A stretch of DNA of 64,000 bases from Serratia quinivorans (GCF_946227985.1 NZ_CAMKGL010000012.1:1-64000), one strand, 5' to 3'. Positions 34,454 through 44,353 are shown, counted from the first letter of the stretch. Numbers and translations are program-made. Notes: a model not told the origin generated them from the letters alone.

Positions 34454-35485
34454 TCACCCCGCATTATGCTGCTTGTGCTCTTCCCAGCGTTCGCTGAGCG
34501 CATTCAGCTCTTTATGCGCCTGCTGCCAGCGCGCGGAATCACGCAGCTCCTGACGGGTGAATTGACCGCGATGATATAACCGCTTCACCCGCTCTGCTTT
34601 GACCGGGGACAGGATATCCAGCACGCTGACCGCCCCTGCGCGGTTATTGCATACCAGGATCATGTCGCACCCCGCATCCAATGCTGCCTGACCGCGCTCG
34701 GCATAGCTGCCCATAATTGCCGCCCCTTCCATCGACAGATCGTCCGAGAAGATAACGCCGTCAAAACCCAACTCCTGGCGCAGGATCTGTTTTAGCCAGT
34801 AAGGCGAGCCGCTGGCGGGACGTGGGTCTGCTTCAGTATAGATGACGTGCGCCGGCATCACGGCATCCAGCAGCTGACGGTTAATCAATTCACGGAAGAT
34901 CGACATATCATGTTCGCGGATCTCAGCCAACGGACGTGGATCGCGGGGGGTTTCTTTGTGCGAATCGGCACTGACGGCACCGTGGCCAGGGAAATGCTTA
35001 CCGGTGGTTTTCATCCCGGCGCTGTGCATGCCCAGAATGAAGCGCTCGGCCATCACCAGCGCCTGCTGCGGATCGCTGTGGAACGAGCGCTCGCCAATCG
35101 CCGCACTGACGTGGCCAATATCCAGTACCGGTGCGAAGCTGATATCGATATCCTGCGCGATCATTTCCGCCGCCATCAACCAGCCTGCTTCCTGTGCCAG
35201 ACGCCCGCCCTCATGCACTTCGTTTAATGCGGCAAATGACTGCGCCGCCGGCAGACGGGTGAACCCCTCGCGGAAGCGCTGCACGCGGCCGCCTTCCTGA
35301 TCCACCGCTACCACCAGCCGATCGTGAGAAGCCTCGCGGATTTGGCGTACCAGCTCACGCAGCTGTTGCGCATCGTGGAAATTGCGGGTGAACAAGATCA
35401 GGCCGCCCACCAGCGGGTGTTTCAGGATCTCACGTTCTTCTGCATCCAGCTCATAGCTGGCGACATCTAACATTACTGGGCCCAC
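34454..35485 (-). CDS. nagZ: Beta-N-acetylhexosaminidase (cell-wall recycling)
   Basis: The enzyme removes GlcNAc from anhydro-muropeptides and feeds the AmpC induction signal. The GH3 signature reads [18 protein letters not shown], with the catalytic His-Asp dyad, and the nucleophile aspartate lies in [11 protein letters not shown]. The GTG at 35485 gives VGPVMLDV, matching the E. coli start (MGPVMLD) with GAGGTGG before it; the GTG at 35491 is an alternative. Cytoplasmic, 343 aa. Confidence 0.94.
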   Translation of the reverse strand: MGPVMLDVASYELDAEEREILKHPLVGGLILFTRNFHDAQQLRELVRQIREASHDRLVVAVDQEGGRVQRFREGFTRLPAAQSFAALNEVHEGGRLAQEAGWLMAAEMIAQDIDISFAPVLDIGHVSAAIGERSFHSDPQQALVMAERFILGMHSAGMKTTGKHFPGHGAVSADSHKETPRDPRPLAEIREHDMSIFRELINRQLLDAVMPAHVIYTEADPRPASGSPYWLKQILRQELGFDGVIFSDDLSMEGAAIMGSYAERGQAALDAGCDMILVCNNRAGAVSVLDILSPVKAERVKRLYHRGQFTRQELRDSARWQQAHKELNALSERWEEHKQHNAG

Positions 35486-35504
35486 GGCCACCTCACTTCA
35501 ATAT

Positions 35505-36374
35505 TTATTCAGAACATGGGGATGTTAAACAAAAACGCCGGTGCAACACTGCGCCCCAACGCAAAAATTCAGGATCGCCGGTTTGTTGCCAGCGCACTTC
35601 AAACCATAACAGCATCAGGTAATCTACCCACGGCAACCAACGCTGCACCTGCGCGCTCAGCAAGGGTAAATTTGAGTAGCCGATGCGTGCATAATGCCCT
35701 AAAAACTGCTGCTGATCGGCTGGCGACCAGGCATTGCCGCGAAACAGTGCGGCGATGTCCAGCGCGATATCCCCGTCGGCCGCATACTCCCAGTCAATCA
35801 GCCGCAAGCCTTGGCCCTGTGCAATCAGATTGCCCGGATGAATATCCATATGCAGGGGAGCCAGTTTTAGCGGCGTTGGGGGCCGATGATGCAGAAAACG
35901 CTGATGCAACTTTAGCCAGGCGGGTGTCAGGCGTCGAGGATCCAGCTGCTGCCAGTAGCGAGTAAACTGCCGATGCAGGCTCAGCGGGTAGCCACTGGGC
36001 GATTGTTGATGTAACCCGGCCATCAACTCAGCCAGACTGCCGCCCTCATTCAGCCGGGTAAAACTGGCCTCAGTGACAACGTCACCATTGAGCCATTGCA
36101 AGATAATCCACTGATTACTCTGCGCTAAAACCTGCGGCCCGATGCCCTTACCGACACGACACAACACCCGAGCCTCACGCCGACGACTGACACCCAACGC
36201 GCTTTTTTCTGGACTTTGCTGGCGAGCCAGTAACTGCACGCCTTCGCCTTCAATCCGCCAGCTTTCACCGGTCAGTCCCTGCACCGGACTGAAACGACAA
36301 CCGGCGGTTTTCACCGCCGGCAGTTCGTGCTCAATCAGTCTTCGCAGTGCGACTTCAGTGTGTAACGGCGCCAT
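35505..36374 (-). CDS. thiK: Thiamine kinase
   Basis: The 289-residue APH/choline-kinase-fold enzyme phosphorylates thiamine for salvage. The Brenner motif is LAPLHMDIHPGNLI and the DFG-like metal motif is LRLIDWEYAADGD. The ATG at 36374 lies inside the last codons of lpoB behind CAGG; an upstream GTG at 36395 is possible. It sits between lpoB and nagZ, the E. coli order. The protein has a slightly longer N-terminus than E. coli ThiK (274). Confidence 0.9.
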   Translation of the reverse strand: MAPLHTEVALRRLIEHELPAVKTAGCRFSPVQGLTGESWRIEGEGVQLLARQQSPEKSALGVSRRREARVLCRVGKGIGPQVLAQSNQWIILQWLNGDVVTEASFTRLNEGGSLAELMAGLHQQSPSGYPLSLHRQFTRYWQQLDPRRLTPAWLKLHQRFLHHRPPTPLKLAPLHMDIHPGNLIAQGQGLRLIDWEYAADGDIALDIAALFRGNAWSPADQQQFLGHYARIGYSNLPLLSAQVQRWLPWVDYLMLLWFEVRWQQTGDPEFLRWGAVLHRRFCLTSPCSE

Positions 36375-36942
36375 TACCTGACCAGACGATTTCACCGCTT
36401 TGCACCAGCATCAATTGCATATCCAGCGTGGGTGACTTCACATCACCGCTGACGTCGCTGTACAGCACGTACTGCGCGCTGACGATACGCGCCAGACCAA
36501 TTGCCTTGCTGCGTGAACCCAGGCTGTCATCCGCCGACAGGCCCAGCGTCTGCTTGGCGGTGGCCAACTGCGCTTCCGGCACGATCGAGAAGGTTTGATT
36601 TGATGCCAAAGCCTTATGCAGTGCGGAGGTCGCTTTCGCGGTCTGCAGCGCACCGTTGGTGTTATTCTTCACGCTGTCCAACAACAACACGCTGCCCGGA
36701 TTAACGCCATCGGCTTTCAGCATCTGATTGACCAGCGGCTGTACGCTGCTCAGCCAATCGAGCTGCTGAATCTTTGGCGGTTGCGGCACCGGTTCGGTCA
36801 CCGGCGGCTGCGGTTCTTCGGTCACCGGCGGCGTCACAGGCTCAACGGTCACTGGCGGTTGCGGTTGTTCCGGCTCCGGCGGGCGCGACAGACAACCGGT
36901 TAACACCAACGCGGTCAGCGCGACAAATAGATACTTTTTCAT
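36355..36942 (-). CDS. lpoB: LpoB, activator of penicillin-binding protein 1B
   Basis: The 195-residue outer-membrane lipoprotein starts at 36942 behind GAGAGGGG; the lipobox is LTGC (C17). A proline/glutamate-rich linker (about 20-60, with PQPPVTVEP and TEEPQPPVTEP repeats) spans the periplasm and is followed by the globular domain that contacts the UB2H domain of PBP1b. The linker has several near repeats, so its length may vary between strains. Overlaps thiK by 20 bases. Confidence 0.94.
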   Translation of the reverse strand: MKKYLFVALTALVLTGCLSRPPEPEQPQPPVTVEPVTPPVTEEPQPPVTEPVPQPPKIQQLDWLSSVQPLVNQMLKADGVNPGSVLLLDSVKNNTNGALQTAKATSALHKALASNQTFSIVPEAQLATAKQTLGLSADDSLGSRSKAIGLARIVSAQYVLYSDVSGDVKSPTLDMQLMLVQSGEIVWSGNGAVTH

Positions 36943-36969
36943 TAACCCCTCTCTCAATGAACCAAGAGT

Positions 36970-37359
36970 TTACAAGAATAGATACAGACGCACGCGCTTG
37001 GCATCGAGGTTGCCATTGAGCGAGTAAATGGTGGCATCTGAATTTGGCGCAATAGTAATGGTGCGCGGCGCTTCAAAAGGCCGGATATCCAACCCCTGAT
37101 CGTCATACCAGTAGAAGCGGTAGTGCACCGTGACCGGCGTTGGTTGGCTGTTGCTGAGCTCCGAGGTCGCCATCACCCGCCCGGAAGCATTCGAAATCGA
37201 CGGATTGTCGGCCAGAATGCCCGCGGTCAGCACTGGCGAATCCATCACGACCGTCTGACGTTCGTTAACCGCAATGCCTCGCGGGCTACTACAGCCCATC
37301 AGTATAATGGCGGGCAACGTCAGCGCCATCAGACAACGCAGGGTTTTGCTATAGCGCAT
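36970..37359 (-). CDS. ycfL: YcfL lipoprotein
   Basis: The 129-residue lipoprotein has lipobox IILMGCSS (C near 23) and a DUF1425 beta domain (VVMDSPVLTAGILADNPSIS, VTVHYRFYWYDDQGLDI). Function is unknown. It lies between hinT and lpoB with 12-base and 27-base gaps, so all are likely on one transcript. Confidence 0.92.
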   Translation of the reverse strand: MRYSKTLRCLMALTLPAIILMGCSSPRGIAVNERQTVVMDSPVLTAGILADNPSISNASGRVMATSELSNSQPTPVTVHYRFYWYDDQGLDIRPFEAPRTITIAPNSDATIYSLNGNLDAKRVRLYLFL

Positions 37360-37371
37360 TATTTTCCTCGA

Positions 37372-37722
37372 TTAGCGTGACAGCAGCGGCCCCAAAGAGC
37401 GGCCACCGACCAAATGCATATGAATATGATAGACCTCCTGGCCGCCATGACGGTTGCAATTGATAATCAGGCGGTAGCCGTCTTCGGCGATGCCTTCCTG
37501 TTCGGCAATCCTGGCGGCGGCGGTGATCATACGGCCCAGAGCAGCTTCGTGCTCAACGGTGACGTCGTTAATGGTGGGGATCAGCACATTGGGCACGATC
37601 AGAATATGGGTCGGGGCCTGAGGTGAAATATCACGGAAGGCTGTAACCAGTTCGTCCTGGTAGACCACATCAGCAGGGATTTCGCGGCGGATAATTTTAC
37701 TGAAAATCGTTTCTTCGGCCAT
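37372..37722 (-). CDS. hinT: HinT purine nucleoside phosphoramidase
   Basis: The 116-residue HIT protein hydrolyses AMP-lysine and related phosphoramidates. The catalytic triad motif is HIHMHLVGG near the end, with the NCNRHGGQ loop. The ATG at 37722 has AAGGAACGC before it and gives MAEETIFSK; the longer frame upstream has no family match. It is the first gene of the hinT-ycfL-lpoB-thiK-nagZ-ycfP run. Confidence 0.95.
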   Translation of the reverse strand: MAEETIFSKIIRREIPADVVYQDELVTAFRDISPQAPTHILIVPNVLIPTINDVTVEHEAALGRMITAAARIAEQEGIAEDGYRLIINCNRHGGQEVYHIHMHLVGGRSLGPLLSR

Positions 37723-37976
37723 CTGGCGTTCCTTGTTGAGGAAAATAAGCTGTACGCAGTATGAGTGACAAATTCTACTGCTTTCAACCTGATTGCGCAC
37801 TTTCCGCGTTGAGTGATGCAGAATCAGACAACCGATCAGGGAAATAGCGCCGCTGTCAGCGTTGCCCGGCGGCATTCATCTGATTTTTTTCACTTTGGTT
37901 ATTCACTATTGTTGCTTTACTTGCCTGTGGCCGCCGCCAATAGTAACCCTATGATTAAAAACGGATAGGTGACAAC

Positions 37977-38885
37977 ATGCGATGCAAAACCCTGGTACTG
38001 AGCGCGCTGCTGCTGTGCGGCCATGCAGCGGCTGAAACCAAAAGCATTATTGACCTGCAGGCTAATCAGCAACATTTGCGTGCAGCGAAAAACCCAGCCG
38101 CAGTGGCACTGATCCCGGCTAATTACCCTTTTGCCGTACCGGGCAAGCTGACCGTCGCGGTGGCGTCTGAAAATTCTCCGCCACTGGCGCTGTTTGCCGA
38201 AGACAATAAAACGCTGATTGGCAGCGACCCGGATATTGCACAACTGGTGGCGGACAGCCTGGGGCTGGAACTTAATCTGGTGCCCACCTCCTGGGAAGAC
38301 TGGCCACTCGGGATCAGTTCGGGCAAGTACGATGCCGCCATTTTCAATATTGCCGTCACCAAACTGCGCAAGACCAAGTTTGATTTCGCCACCTACCGCG
38401 TGGATACGCTGGGTTTTTATGTGAAATCCACCAGCAAAATCACCTCAATCAACCAGCCTGCGGACATTGCCGGGCTACGGGTTATTGTCGGCTCGGGGAC
38501 CAATCAGGAAAATATCCTGCTTGGCTGGGATAAACAGAACCGCGCCAACGGTCTGGCACCGGTGCAGCCGATTTATGTTACCGACGATGCCGCCGCCAAT
38601 CTGAGCATTCAGTCCGGACGCACCGATGCATTTTTCGGCCCCCACTCTACCGGTGCCTACAAGGCGGCACTGACCGGCAAAACCAAAATGGTCGGGATTG
38701 GCCCGAACGTGGCCTATGTGGCGGTGACCACCAAAAAAGATAACGGTCTGGTTGCAGCCATCAACGCCGCCATCAATGGGGTGATCACCAGTGGCGAGTA
38801 TGGCCAGGTGCTGGACCGTTGGGGCGAACGCGATGAGAAGGTCCCACGCTCAACCATCAACCCACCGGGCATTGGCGACGAGTAG
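37977..38885 (+). CDS. Orphan extracellular solute-binding protein (amino-acid type)
   Basis: The 302-residue protein has a signal peptide (MRCKTLVLSALLLCGHAAA) and the type-3 binding fold: LTVAVASENSPPLALFAEDN, IGSDPDIAQLVADSLGLEL, WPLGISSGKYDAAIFNIAVT. No ABC permease or ATPase lies near it, so it must use a distant transporter or act as a sensor. Ligand is likely a small amino-acid-like compound. It is divergent from hinT with a 254-base gap and followed on the other strand by an HxlR gene. Confidence 0.8.
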   Translation: MRCKTLVLSALLLCGHAAAETKSIIDLQANQQHLRAAKNPAAVALIPANYPFAVPGKLTVAVASENSPPLALFAEDNKTLIGSDPDIAQLVADSLGLELNLVPTSWEDWPLGISSGKYDAAIFNIAVTKLRKTKFDFATYRVDTLGFYVKSTSKITSINQPADIAGLRVIVGSGTNQENILLGWDKQNRANGLAPVQPIYVTDDAAANLSIQSGRTDAFFGPHSTGAYKAALTGKTKMVGIGPNVAYVAVTTKKDNGLVAAINAAINGVITSGEYGQVLDRWGERDEKVPRSTINPPGIGDE

Positions 38886-38886
38886 T

Positions 38887-39258
38887 TCATATCAACTGGG
38901 GTGCATGCGCGCGCATCCAGTTGGCCAACGAGTCGAGCGTCGGGCGCAGCGTTTTGCCCAGCGGCGTAATTTGGTATTCAACACGCGGCGGGACTTCCGG
39001 GAATACCTGCCGCGTGACCAGGCCACGCTGCTCAAACTGCCGCAGTTGGCGTGTCAGCTCTTTCTGGGCGATCGGTGCCACGGCACGCTGCAGCTCGCTG
39101 AAACGCACCGGGCTGTCGATCAGTATCAGTCGGTAGAGGATCGGGATCGCCCATTTCCCCGCCACCAGATTCACGAAGCCCACCATTGGGCAAGGTTCAC
39201 CCGCTGCCGGTAACGTCGCTAAATTTTTTTCCACTGTCGAACGCCCTGCGTCGGTCAT
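38887..39258 (-). CDS. HxlR-family transcriptional regulator
   Basis: The 123-residue winged-helix protein has the core VAGKWAIPILYRL and ELQRAVAPIAQKELTRQLRQFE. HxlR proteins often sense redox or aldehyde and control a divergent oxidoreductase. Here the divergent neighbour is an SDR gene 99 bases away, and the gap holds paired CAAAAGGT repeats. One cysteine (EPCPMVG) near the N-terminus is typical of HxlR members that respond to oxidants. Target and signal are unknown. Confidence 0.85.
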   Translation of the reverse strand: MTDAGRSTVEKNLATLPAAGEPCPMVGFVNLVAGKWAIPILYRLILIDSPVRFSELQRAVAPIAQKELTRQLRQFEQRGLVTRQVFPEVPPRVEYQITPLGKTLRPTLDSLANWMRAHAPQLI

Positions 39259-39284
39259 TTCATCCCACCTTGTCCTTTAGTATC

Positions 39285-39312
39285 CAAAAGGTGCCTACTA
39301 TGCAAAAGGTAC
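39285..39312. promoter_or_regulatory. Direct-repeat operator candidate between the HxlR gene and the SDR gene
   Basis: CAAAAGGTGC at 39285 and CAAAAGGTAC at 39303, 18 bases apart, with overlapping TACTAT and AGTAT. Probably the HxlR binding site. Confidence 0.6.
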
Positions 39313-39357
39313 TATAGCGCAAATAATGCCTGCATCGACAACAAACGGGAGTGGGCT

Positions 39358-40104
39358 ATGTCACGACTTAGAGGTAAATATGCGTTGATCACCGGCGGCA
39401 CCAGCGGTATTGGTCTGGAAACTGCGCGCCAGTTTATTGCCGAAGGCGCCACCGTGGCGATCACCGGCCGCAGCCAAAGTGGCCTCGACGCGGCGGGTGA
39501 AGCTCTGAGCAAGGTTCTGTTGTTGCGCAGCGATGCCGGGGATATTGCTGGGCAGCGTAGTTTGGCACAGCAGCTGGCCAGCCATTGGCCGCGTCTCGAT
39601 GTGCTGTACGTCAACGCCGGCGACGTCACCCACCATCCGTTGCAGGAATGGGATGAGCAAAGCTATCAGCGGCTGATGGACATCAATCTCAAGGGGCCGT
39701 TCTTTCTGATCCAGGCACTGTTGCCACTGTTGGCCAATCCTGCATCGATTATTTTGTGTGGCTCGGTCAGCGCGCATATTGGCCTGCCGTTAAGCAACGT
39801 TTACGCCGCCAGCAAAGCCGGCCTGCTGTCGCTGGCCAGAACGCTGTCCGGTGAATTACATCCGCGCGGCATCCGGGTTAACGGCCTCAGCCCCGGCCCG
39901 ACAGAAACCCCGGCGCTGGGCAAGCTCGGGCTGAAGGAGGCCGATGAGCAAACACTGCGCGACGAGATCCGCGCACTGGTACCGATTGGCCGCATGGGCA
40001 CGGCGCTGGAATTGGCCAAGGCGGCGGTGTTTTTGGCGTCTGACGAGTCCGCCTTTATGGTGGGCAGTGAGTTGCTGATCGACGGTGGCGTGGGAAATTT
40101 GTAA
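39358..40104 (+). CDS. Short-chain dehydrogenase/reductase
   Basis: The 248-residue SDR has the NAD(P) motif TGGTSGIGLETARQ and the catalytic YAASK, with the VNGLSPGPTETP loop. The R at TGRSQSG hints at NADP preference. It is divergent from the HxlR gene, and probably is its main target. The substrate cannot be inferred. Confidence 0.87.
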   Translation: MSRLRGKYALITGGTSGIGLETARQFIAEGATVAITGRSQSGLDAAGEALSKVLLLRSDAGDIAGQRSLAQQLASHWPRLDVLYVNAGDVTHHPLQEWDEQSYQRLMDINLKGPFFLIQALLPLLANPASIILCGSVSAHIGLPLSNVYAASKAGLLSLARTLSGELHPRGIRVNGLSPGPTETPALGKLGLKEADEQTLRDEIRALVPIGRMGTALELAKAAVFLASDESAFMVGSELLIDGGVGNL

Positions 40105-40396
40105 TTGCGTCGGAAAATACCCAGGGTTTATCCCTGCATCATTAAGCGAATAGCGCTAATTATTTCACTTGCAACAATATCACATACCCCGTAAGCAATT
40201 GCGGACTCCGTTTACATTAGCGCGACCACTCTGGCTGGCACCACTGCCTACACTGATCAAACAGGGCGAATTGTGGATCCCTTATCGCCAGCCAGAACCC
40301 GACTGACCCTAGCTATCCCTCCCCCTCGTTGTATTTTCCTGATAACACCATGCATCCCCTAACCGGGTGTCATGGGCATAAGTGGAGATTAAGACG
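40105..40396. other. Gene-free region before the small secreted protein
   Basis: About 290 bases. Near 40349-40378 an imperfect repeat (CCATGCATCCCC / GTCATGGGCAT) is present. The promoter of the next gene should be here; no clear hexamers were fixed. Confidence 0.4.
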
Positions 40397-40672
40397 ATGA
40401 GAGTAAAAAACCTGATTAATATCGCGCTGCTGCTGATACCACTGGCTTTAGGCGGCATCGCCCAGGCCAACGATCAGACCATTCCCTGGGGGGAAAATAC
40501 CGGCGGCGTGGAATCCAATCATATTGCCGCCGTCGGCCAGAATCTGAATGCCACCCATCAAAAAGTAACCAAGACTCAGGAAGGCGTGTGGGCAGCAAAT
40601 ACCGGCAGTATTTCCAACGACGAAAAAGCGCTGACCCATGGTCAGAACCCGTCACCGAAAACAACGCCTTAA
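40397..40672 (+). CDS. Small secreted protein of unknown function (91 aa)
   Basis: ATG at 40397 behind GGAG. The product has a signal peptide (VKNLINIALLLIPLALGGIA, cut after QA) and a mature part of about 67 polar residues (NDQTIPWGENTGGVESNHIA...) with no cysteines. It looks disordered and hydrophilic, possibly periplasmic. I do not recognise a family. It is isolated between the SDR and the convergent mntH. Confidence 0.62.
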   Translation: MRVKNLINIALLLIPLALGGIAQANDQTIPWGENTGGVESNHIAAVGQNLNATHQKVTKTQEGVWAANTGSISNDEKALTHGQNPSPKTTP

Positions 40673-40726
40673 CGGAAATGATAGCGAAGCCACAAGCCGT
40701 GACAGCCAAACTGCACGGCTTGTCGG

Positions 40727-42031
40727 TCAGCCCAGACCGGGGATAGCAACGCCGAAGGTCTGCAGCAGTAACACCATATTGAGCAAAAGAATAATCACCG
40801 TCCCGATGATTGACACCAGGCTGGTCAGGCGACTATTGACAAATTCGCCCATAATGTCGCGACGGCGGGTGAACATCACCAGAGCAATCATCGGCGCCGG
40901 CAGCGCCAGGCTCAGTACCACCTGGCTGTAAACCAGTGCATCGGTGGCATTAACCCCTAACGCGACCACGATGAACGCCGGGATCATGGTCACCATACGA
41001 CGTACCCAGACAGGAATGCGGAAACCGACAAACCCCTGCATGATCATCTGGCCCGCCATGGTACCCACCACCGAGCTGGAAATACCGGAGGCAATCAGCG
41101 ACATCAGGAAGATACCGGCGGCGGCGGCGCCAAACAATGGCGTCAGCGTGTGGTAAGCGGTGCCAATCTCCGCCACATCACTGTTACCGGCATGGAAGGC
41201 ACTGGAGGCCATAATCACCATCGCGATATTCACCAACCCGGCAATAGACAGTGCAATCACCACTTCAATATTGGAAAAACGCAGCAGTTTACGGCGCTCG
41301 CCGCTGTCACTGGCTGGCGCACGGTGCTGGGTCAGGCCAGAGTGCAGGAAGATGGCGTGCGGCATCACGGTGGCACCAATGATACCAACGGCAATAGTCA
41401 GCGCCTGTGCATCCGGCAATTGCGGTGTGACCATGCCCATGCCCGCTGCCGCCCAATCGACCGGCACGATAAACATCTCCACCAGATAACACAGCGCAAT
41501 CACCGCGACCAGCCCGCCGATCATCAGTTCTACCGGGCGGAAGCCTTTTTTCTCCACCATCAGCAAGGCATAGGTGATCACCGCCGTCACCCCCATTCCT
41601 GGCAACAGCGGCATATGGAACAGTAATGCCAGCGCTATCGCACCGCCGAGAAACTCCGCCAGATCGGTAGCCATTGCCGCCACCTCACTGAGCAACCACA
41701 TGCCAATGACCACCGGGCGAGAAAACTGGTCGCGGCACATCTCTGCCAGATTACGGTTAGTGACGATGCCCAGCTTGGCCGACAGCGCCTGAAACAGCAT
41801 GGCGATCAGGTTGGCCATCACCACCACCCATAACAGGCTGTAGCCGTATTTCGAACCGGCCTGAATATTGGTGGCGAAATTACCCGGGTCCATATAAGCA
41901 ATAGAGGCAATCACTGCGGGGCCGGCGAACAGTAGCGGCGTGAATGCACCACGCTTGCGCCCGGCAAGTGCGTTACTAATTGCCGCATTGGTCCGTTCGG
42001 TTAACGATGTGGTGGTTGCCGCATCACGCAT
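40727..42031 (-). CDS. mntH: Nramp manganese/iron transporter MntH
   Basis: The 434-residue proton-coupled divalent metal importer has eleven membrane helices. TM1 carries the metal motif MDPGNFATN and TM6 the MPHAIFLHS motif, both essential in Nramp proteins. It imports Mn(II), protecting against peroxide. It is divergent from mntR with an MntR-type palindrome 55 bases upstream. Confidence 0.96.
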   Translation of the reverse strand: MRDAATTTSLTERTNAAISNALAGRKRGAFTPLLFAGPAVIASIAYMDPGNFATNIQAGSKYGYSLLWVVVMANLIAMLFQALSAKLGIVTNRNLAEMCRDQFSRPVVIGMWLLSEVAAMATDLAEFLGGAIALALLFHMPLLPGMGVTAVITYALLMVEKKGFRPVELMIGGLVAVIALCYLVEMFIVPVDWAAAGMGMVTPQLPDAQALTIAVGIIGATVMPHAIFLHSGLTQHRAPASDSGERRKLLRFSNIEVVIALSIAGLVNIAMVIMASSAFHAGNSDVAEIGTAYHTLTPLFGAAAAGIFLMSLIASGISSSVVGTMAGQMIMQGFVGFRIPVWVRRMVTMIPAFIVVALGVNATDALVYSQVVLSLALPAPMIALVMFTRRRDIMGEFVNSRLTSLVSIIGTVIILLLNMVLLLQTFGVAIPGLG

Positions 42032-42082
42032 GATTTACCCTCAATCTTATTCTGGTTATTTTTCACCCAACACTCACAGCAA

Positions 42083-42098
42083 TGTAGCATCGGCTACA
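42083..42098. promoter_or_regulatory. MntR-type operator between mntH and mntR
   Basis: TGTAGC-ATCG-GCTACA, a palindrome close to the E. coli MntR box (ATAGC...GCTAT). Upstream of both genes; it should mediate repression by Mn-MntR. Confidence 0.75.
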
Positions 42099-42260
42099 CT
42101 TTATGCAAAATGGAAGATTAACTGCCTTTGTGTACAAATATTTCTTATTGTCATCGAATACGCCAGCCGAATTGATAATACGCCGCCTTTGGACTAACGT
42201 ATGGCGGAACCGCACTGACCTGCAACTTACTGGTTTAACGTTTAAAGGACGTCTCAGACT

Positions 42261-42731
42261 ATGGCAACAAGCGCACCAGACGACGCAGAACGCCCCGTGG
42301 TGGCTGAAATGCCGGATGAGGCTGAACATGCCCTGCGCTTCACCCGCGCTCGTGAGGCGCAATCCAATGCGCTGATAGAGGATTATGTTGAGCTGATTGC
42401 CGACCTGCTGGTCACCACCCGCGAAGCCAGAACCACGGATATCGCCAAACGCTTCGGCGTTTCGCACCCGACTGCGATCAAGAACATCGCCCGGTTGAAA
42501 AGTGCTGGCTTGGTAGAGTCACGCCCTTATCGTGGGGTTTTTCTGACCGAAGAGGGTGAACAACTGGCGCAGAAGGTACGGCGTCGCCACCGGATTGTGG
42601 TTGATCTGCTGGTGTGCCTCGGAGTACCGAATGAAACGGCGGAGCTGGACAGCGAAGGGATTGAACATCACATTTCTAACGACACCCTGGCGGTGTTTGA
42701 ACAGTATCTGCAAAAGCACGCAGTAAAATAA
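42261..42731 (+). CDS. mntR: Manganese-responsive regulator MntR
   Basis: The 156-residue DtxR/MntR-family protein has a winged helix (TTDIAKRFGVSHPTAIKNIARLK) and a helical dimerisation domain with metal ligands in HRIVVDLLV and SEGIEHHIS. It binds Mn(II) and represses mntH. The start at 42261 gives MATSAPDDAER. Divergent from mntH. Confidence 0.95.
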   Translation: MATSAPDDAERPVVAEMPDEAEHALRFTRAREAQSNALIEDYVELIADLLVTTREARTTDIAKRFGVSHPTAIKNIARLKSAGLVESRPYRGVFLTEEGEQLAQKVRRRHRIVVDLLVCLGVPNETAELDSEGIEHHISNDTLAVFEQYLQKHAVK

Positions 42732-42743
42732 ATCCTCGCCAAT

Positions 42744-42768
42744 AAAAAAGGGAGGCTTTCGCCTCCCT
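42744..42768 (-). terminator. Terminator of ptsG (convergent with mntR)
   Basis: GGGAGGC-TTTC-GCCTCCC with TTTTTTATTG on the minus strand. Confidence 0.85.
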
Positions 42769-42787
42769 CAAAACTCCCCTGCCTGAA

Positions 42788-44221
42788 TTAATGATTACGG
42801 ATGTATTCGTCCATATCCGTTTTCAGGTTGTCAGATTTGGTACCAAAGATAGCCTGAACGCCAGAGCCTGCGACAACGACGCCGGCAGCACCCAGTTTTT
42901 TCAGGCCAGCCTGGTCAACCTTGCTCACGTCCGCCACGCTAACGCGCAGACGGGTGATGCAGGCATCCAGGTTGGTGATGTTGTCTTTACCGCCAAAGGC
43001 CTGAACCAGCGCCGCAGACATTTCAGAACCACCCTGCGCAACCTGCTCAGAAACCGTATCTTCACGCCCTGGGGTTTTCAGATCCAGCTTGGCAATCAGC
43101 ACGCGGAAGATGGTGTAGTACACCAGACCGTAGATGATACCGACGATTGGGAACAGCCAGATTTTGCTGCTGTTGCCGCTCAGGACGATAAAGTCGATCA
43201 GACCGTGTGAGAAGCTGGTGCCGTCACGCATCCCCAACAGGATACAGATCGGGAACGCCAGGCCAGCCAGGATGGCATGGATTGCGTACAGGATCGGCGC
43301 AACGAACATGAAGGAGAACTCGATCGGTTCGGTGATACCGGTCAGGAACGAGGTCAGCGCAGCGGAGATCATGATACCGCCGACTTTAGCGCGGTTTTCC
43401 GGCTTGGCTGAGTGCCAGATGGCAATCGCCGCAGCTGGCAGACCGTACATTTTGAACAGGAAGCCACCGGACAGTTTACCCGCAGTTGGGTCACCCGCCA
43501 TATAACGTGGAATATCGCCGTGGAACACCTGACCCGCAGCGTTGGTGTATTCACCAATCTGCATTTGGAACGGCACGTTCCAGATATGGTGCAGACCGAA
43601 CGGTACCAGCGCACGTTCAACCACGCCGTAGATACCAAACGCCACTACCGGGTTCTGATAAGCCGCCCACTGGGAGAAGGTCTGGATAGCCGTACCGATT
43701 GGAGGCCAGATAAAGGAAAGCACTACGCCCAGAACGATTGCCGCCAGGCCGGAGATAATCGGCACAAAGCGCTTACCGGCAAAGAAGCCCAGATATTCCG
43801 GCAACTGAATGCGGAAGAAACGGTTAAACATATAGGCAGCGATGGAGCCGGAGATAATTCCCCCGAGCACACCGGTATCCGCCAGGTGTTTGGCCGCAAT
43901 TTCCTCAGCCGGCAGGTGCAGCACCAGCGGTGCAACCACCGCCATGGTTTTCACCATGATGCCGTAAGCCACTACCGCAGCTAACGCGGAGACACCGTCG
44001 TTATTGGTGAAGCCCAGGGCAACACCGATGGCAAAAATCAGCGGCATGTTGGCGAAAACGGAACCGCCGGCTTCCGCCATCACGTGTGAGACTACCGCGG
44101 GTAGCCAGCTAAAGTTGGCGGAACCGACGCCCAGCAGGATACCTGCGATAGGCAATACGGATACCGGCAGCATTAGCGACTTACCTACTTTTTGCAGGTT
44201 TGCAAATGCGTTCTTGAACAT
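42788..44221 (-). CDS. ptsG: Glucose-specific PTS EIICB
   Basis: The 477-residue permease imports and phosphorylates glucose. EIIC spans about residues 1-380 with ten or so membrane helices; EIIB (about 395-477) carries the phospho-cysteine in [14 protein letters not shown] at 44221 is used because CAGGAGCAC stands before it and length equals E. coli PtsG exactly. The leader shows the SgrS-pairing sequence, and an Mlc operator lies 110 bases upstream. Confidence 0.96.
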   Translation of the reverse strand: MFKNAFANLQKVGKSLMLPVSVLPIAGILLGVGSANFSWLPAVVSHVMAEAGGSVFANMPLIFAIGVALGFTNNDGVSALAAVVAYGIMVKTMAVVAPLVLHLPAEEIAAKHLADTGVLGGIISGSIAAYMFNRFFRIQLPEYLGFFAGKRFVPIISGLAAIVLGVVLSFIWPPIGTAIQTFSQWAAYQNPVVAFGIYGVVERALVPFGLHHIWNVPFQMQIGEYTNAAGQVFHGDIPRYMAGDPTAGKLSGGFLFKMYGLPAAAIAIWHSAKPENRAKVGGIMISAALTSFLTGITEPIEFSFMFVAPILYAIHAILAGLAFPICILLGMRDGTSFSHGLIDFIVLSGNSSKIWLFPIVGIIYGLVYYTIFRVLIAKLDLKTPGREDTVSEQVAQGGSEMSAALVQAFGGKDNITNLDACITRLRVSVADVSKVDQAGLKKLGAAGVVVAGSGVQAIFGTKSDNLKTDMDEYIRNH

Positions 44222-44243
44222 AGTTGAGTGTGCTCCTGAGTAA
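44222..44243 (-). promoter_or_regulatory. SgrS-pairing region in the ptsG leader
   Basis: Minus-strand ACTCAGGAGCACACTCAACT, spanning the Shine-Dalgarno, nearly equals the E. coli ptsG leader segment that base-pairs with the sugar-stress RNA SgrS. Confidence 0.7.
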
Positions 44244-44330
44244 TAGTGCTTTGCTACTTTTCGCGATTCTTCGCGTTGCAAGGGGGGGAGAAAAACCCCT
44301 GCAATTCAGGGTGTCTGAGCACCCCTTGAA

Positions 44331-44353
44331 TTATTACGCAGAGTAAAATAAAT
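44331..44353 (-). promoter_or_regulatory. Mlc operator upstream of ptsG
   Basis: Minus-strand ATTTATTTTACTCTGCGTAA closely matches the E. coli ptsG Mlc operator (TATTTTACTCTGTGTAATAA). Confidence 0.75.
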
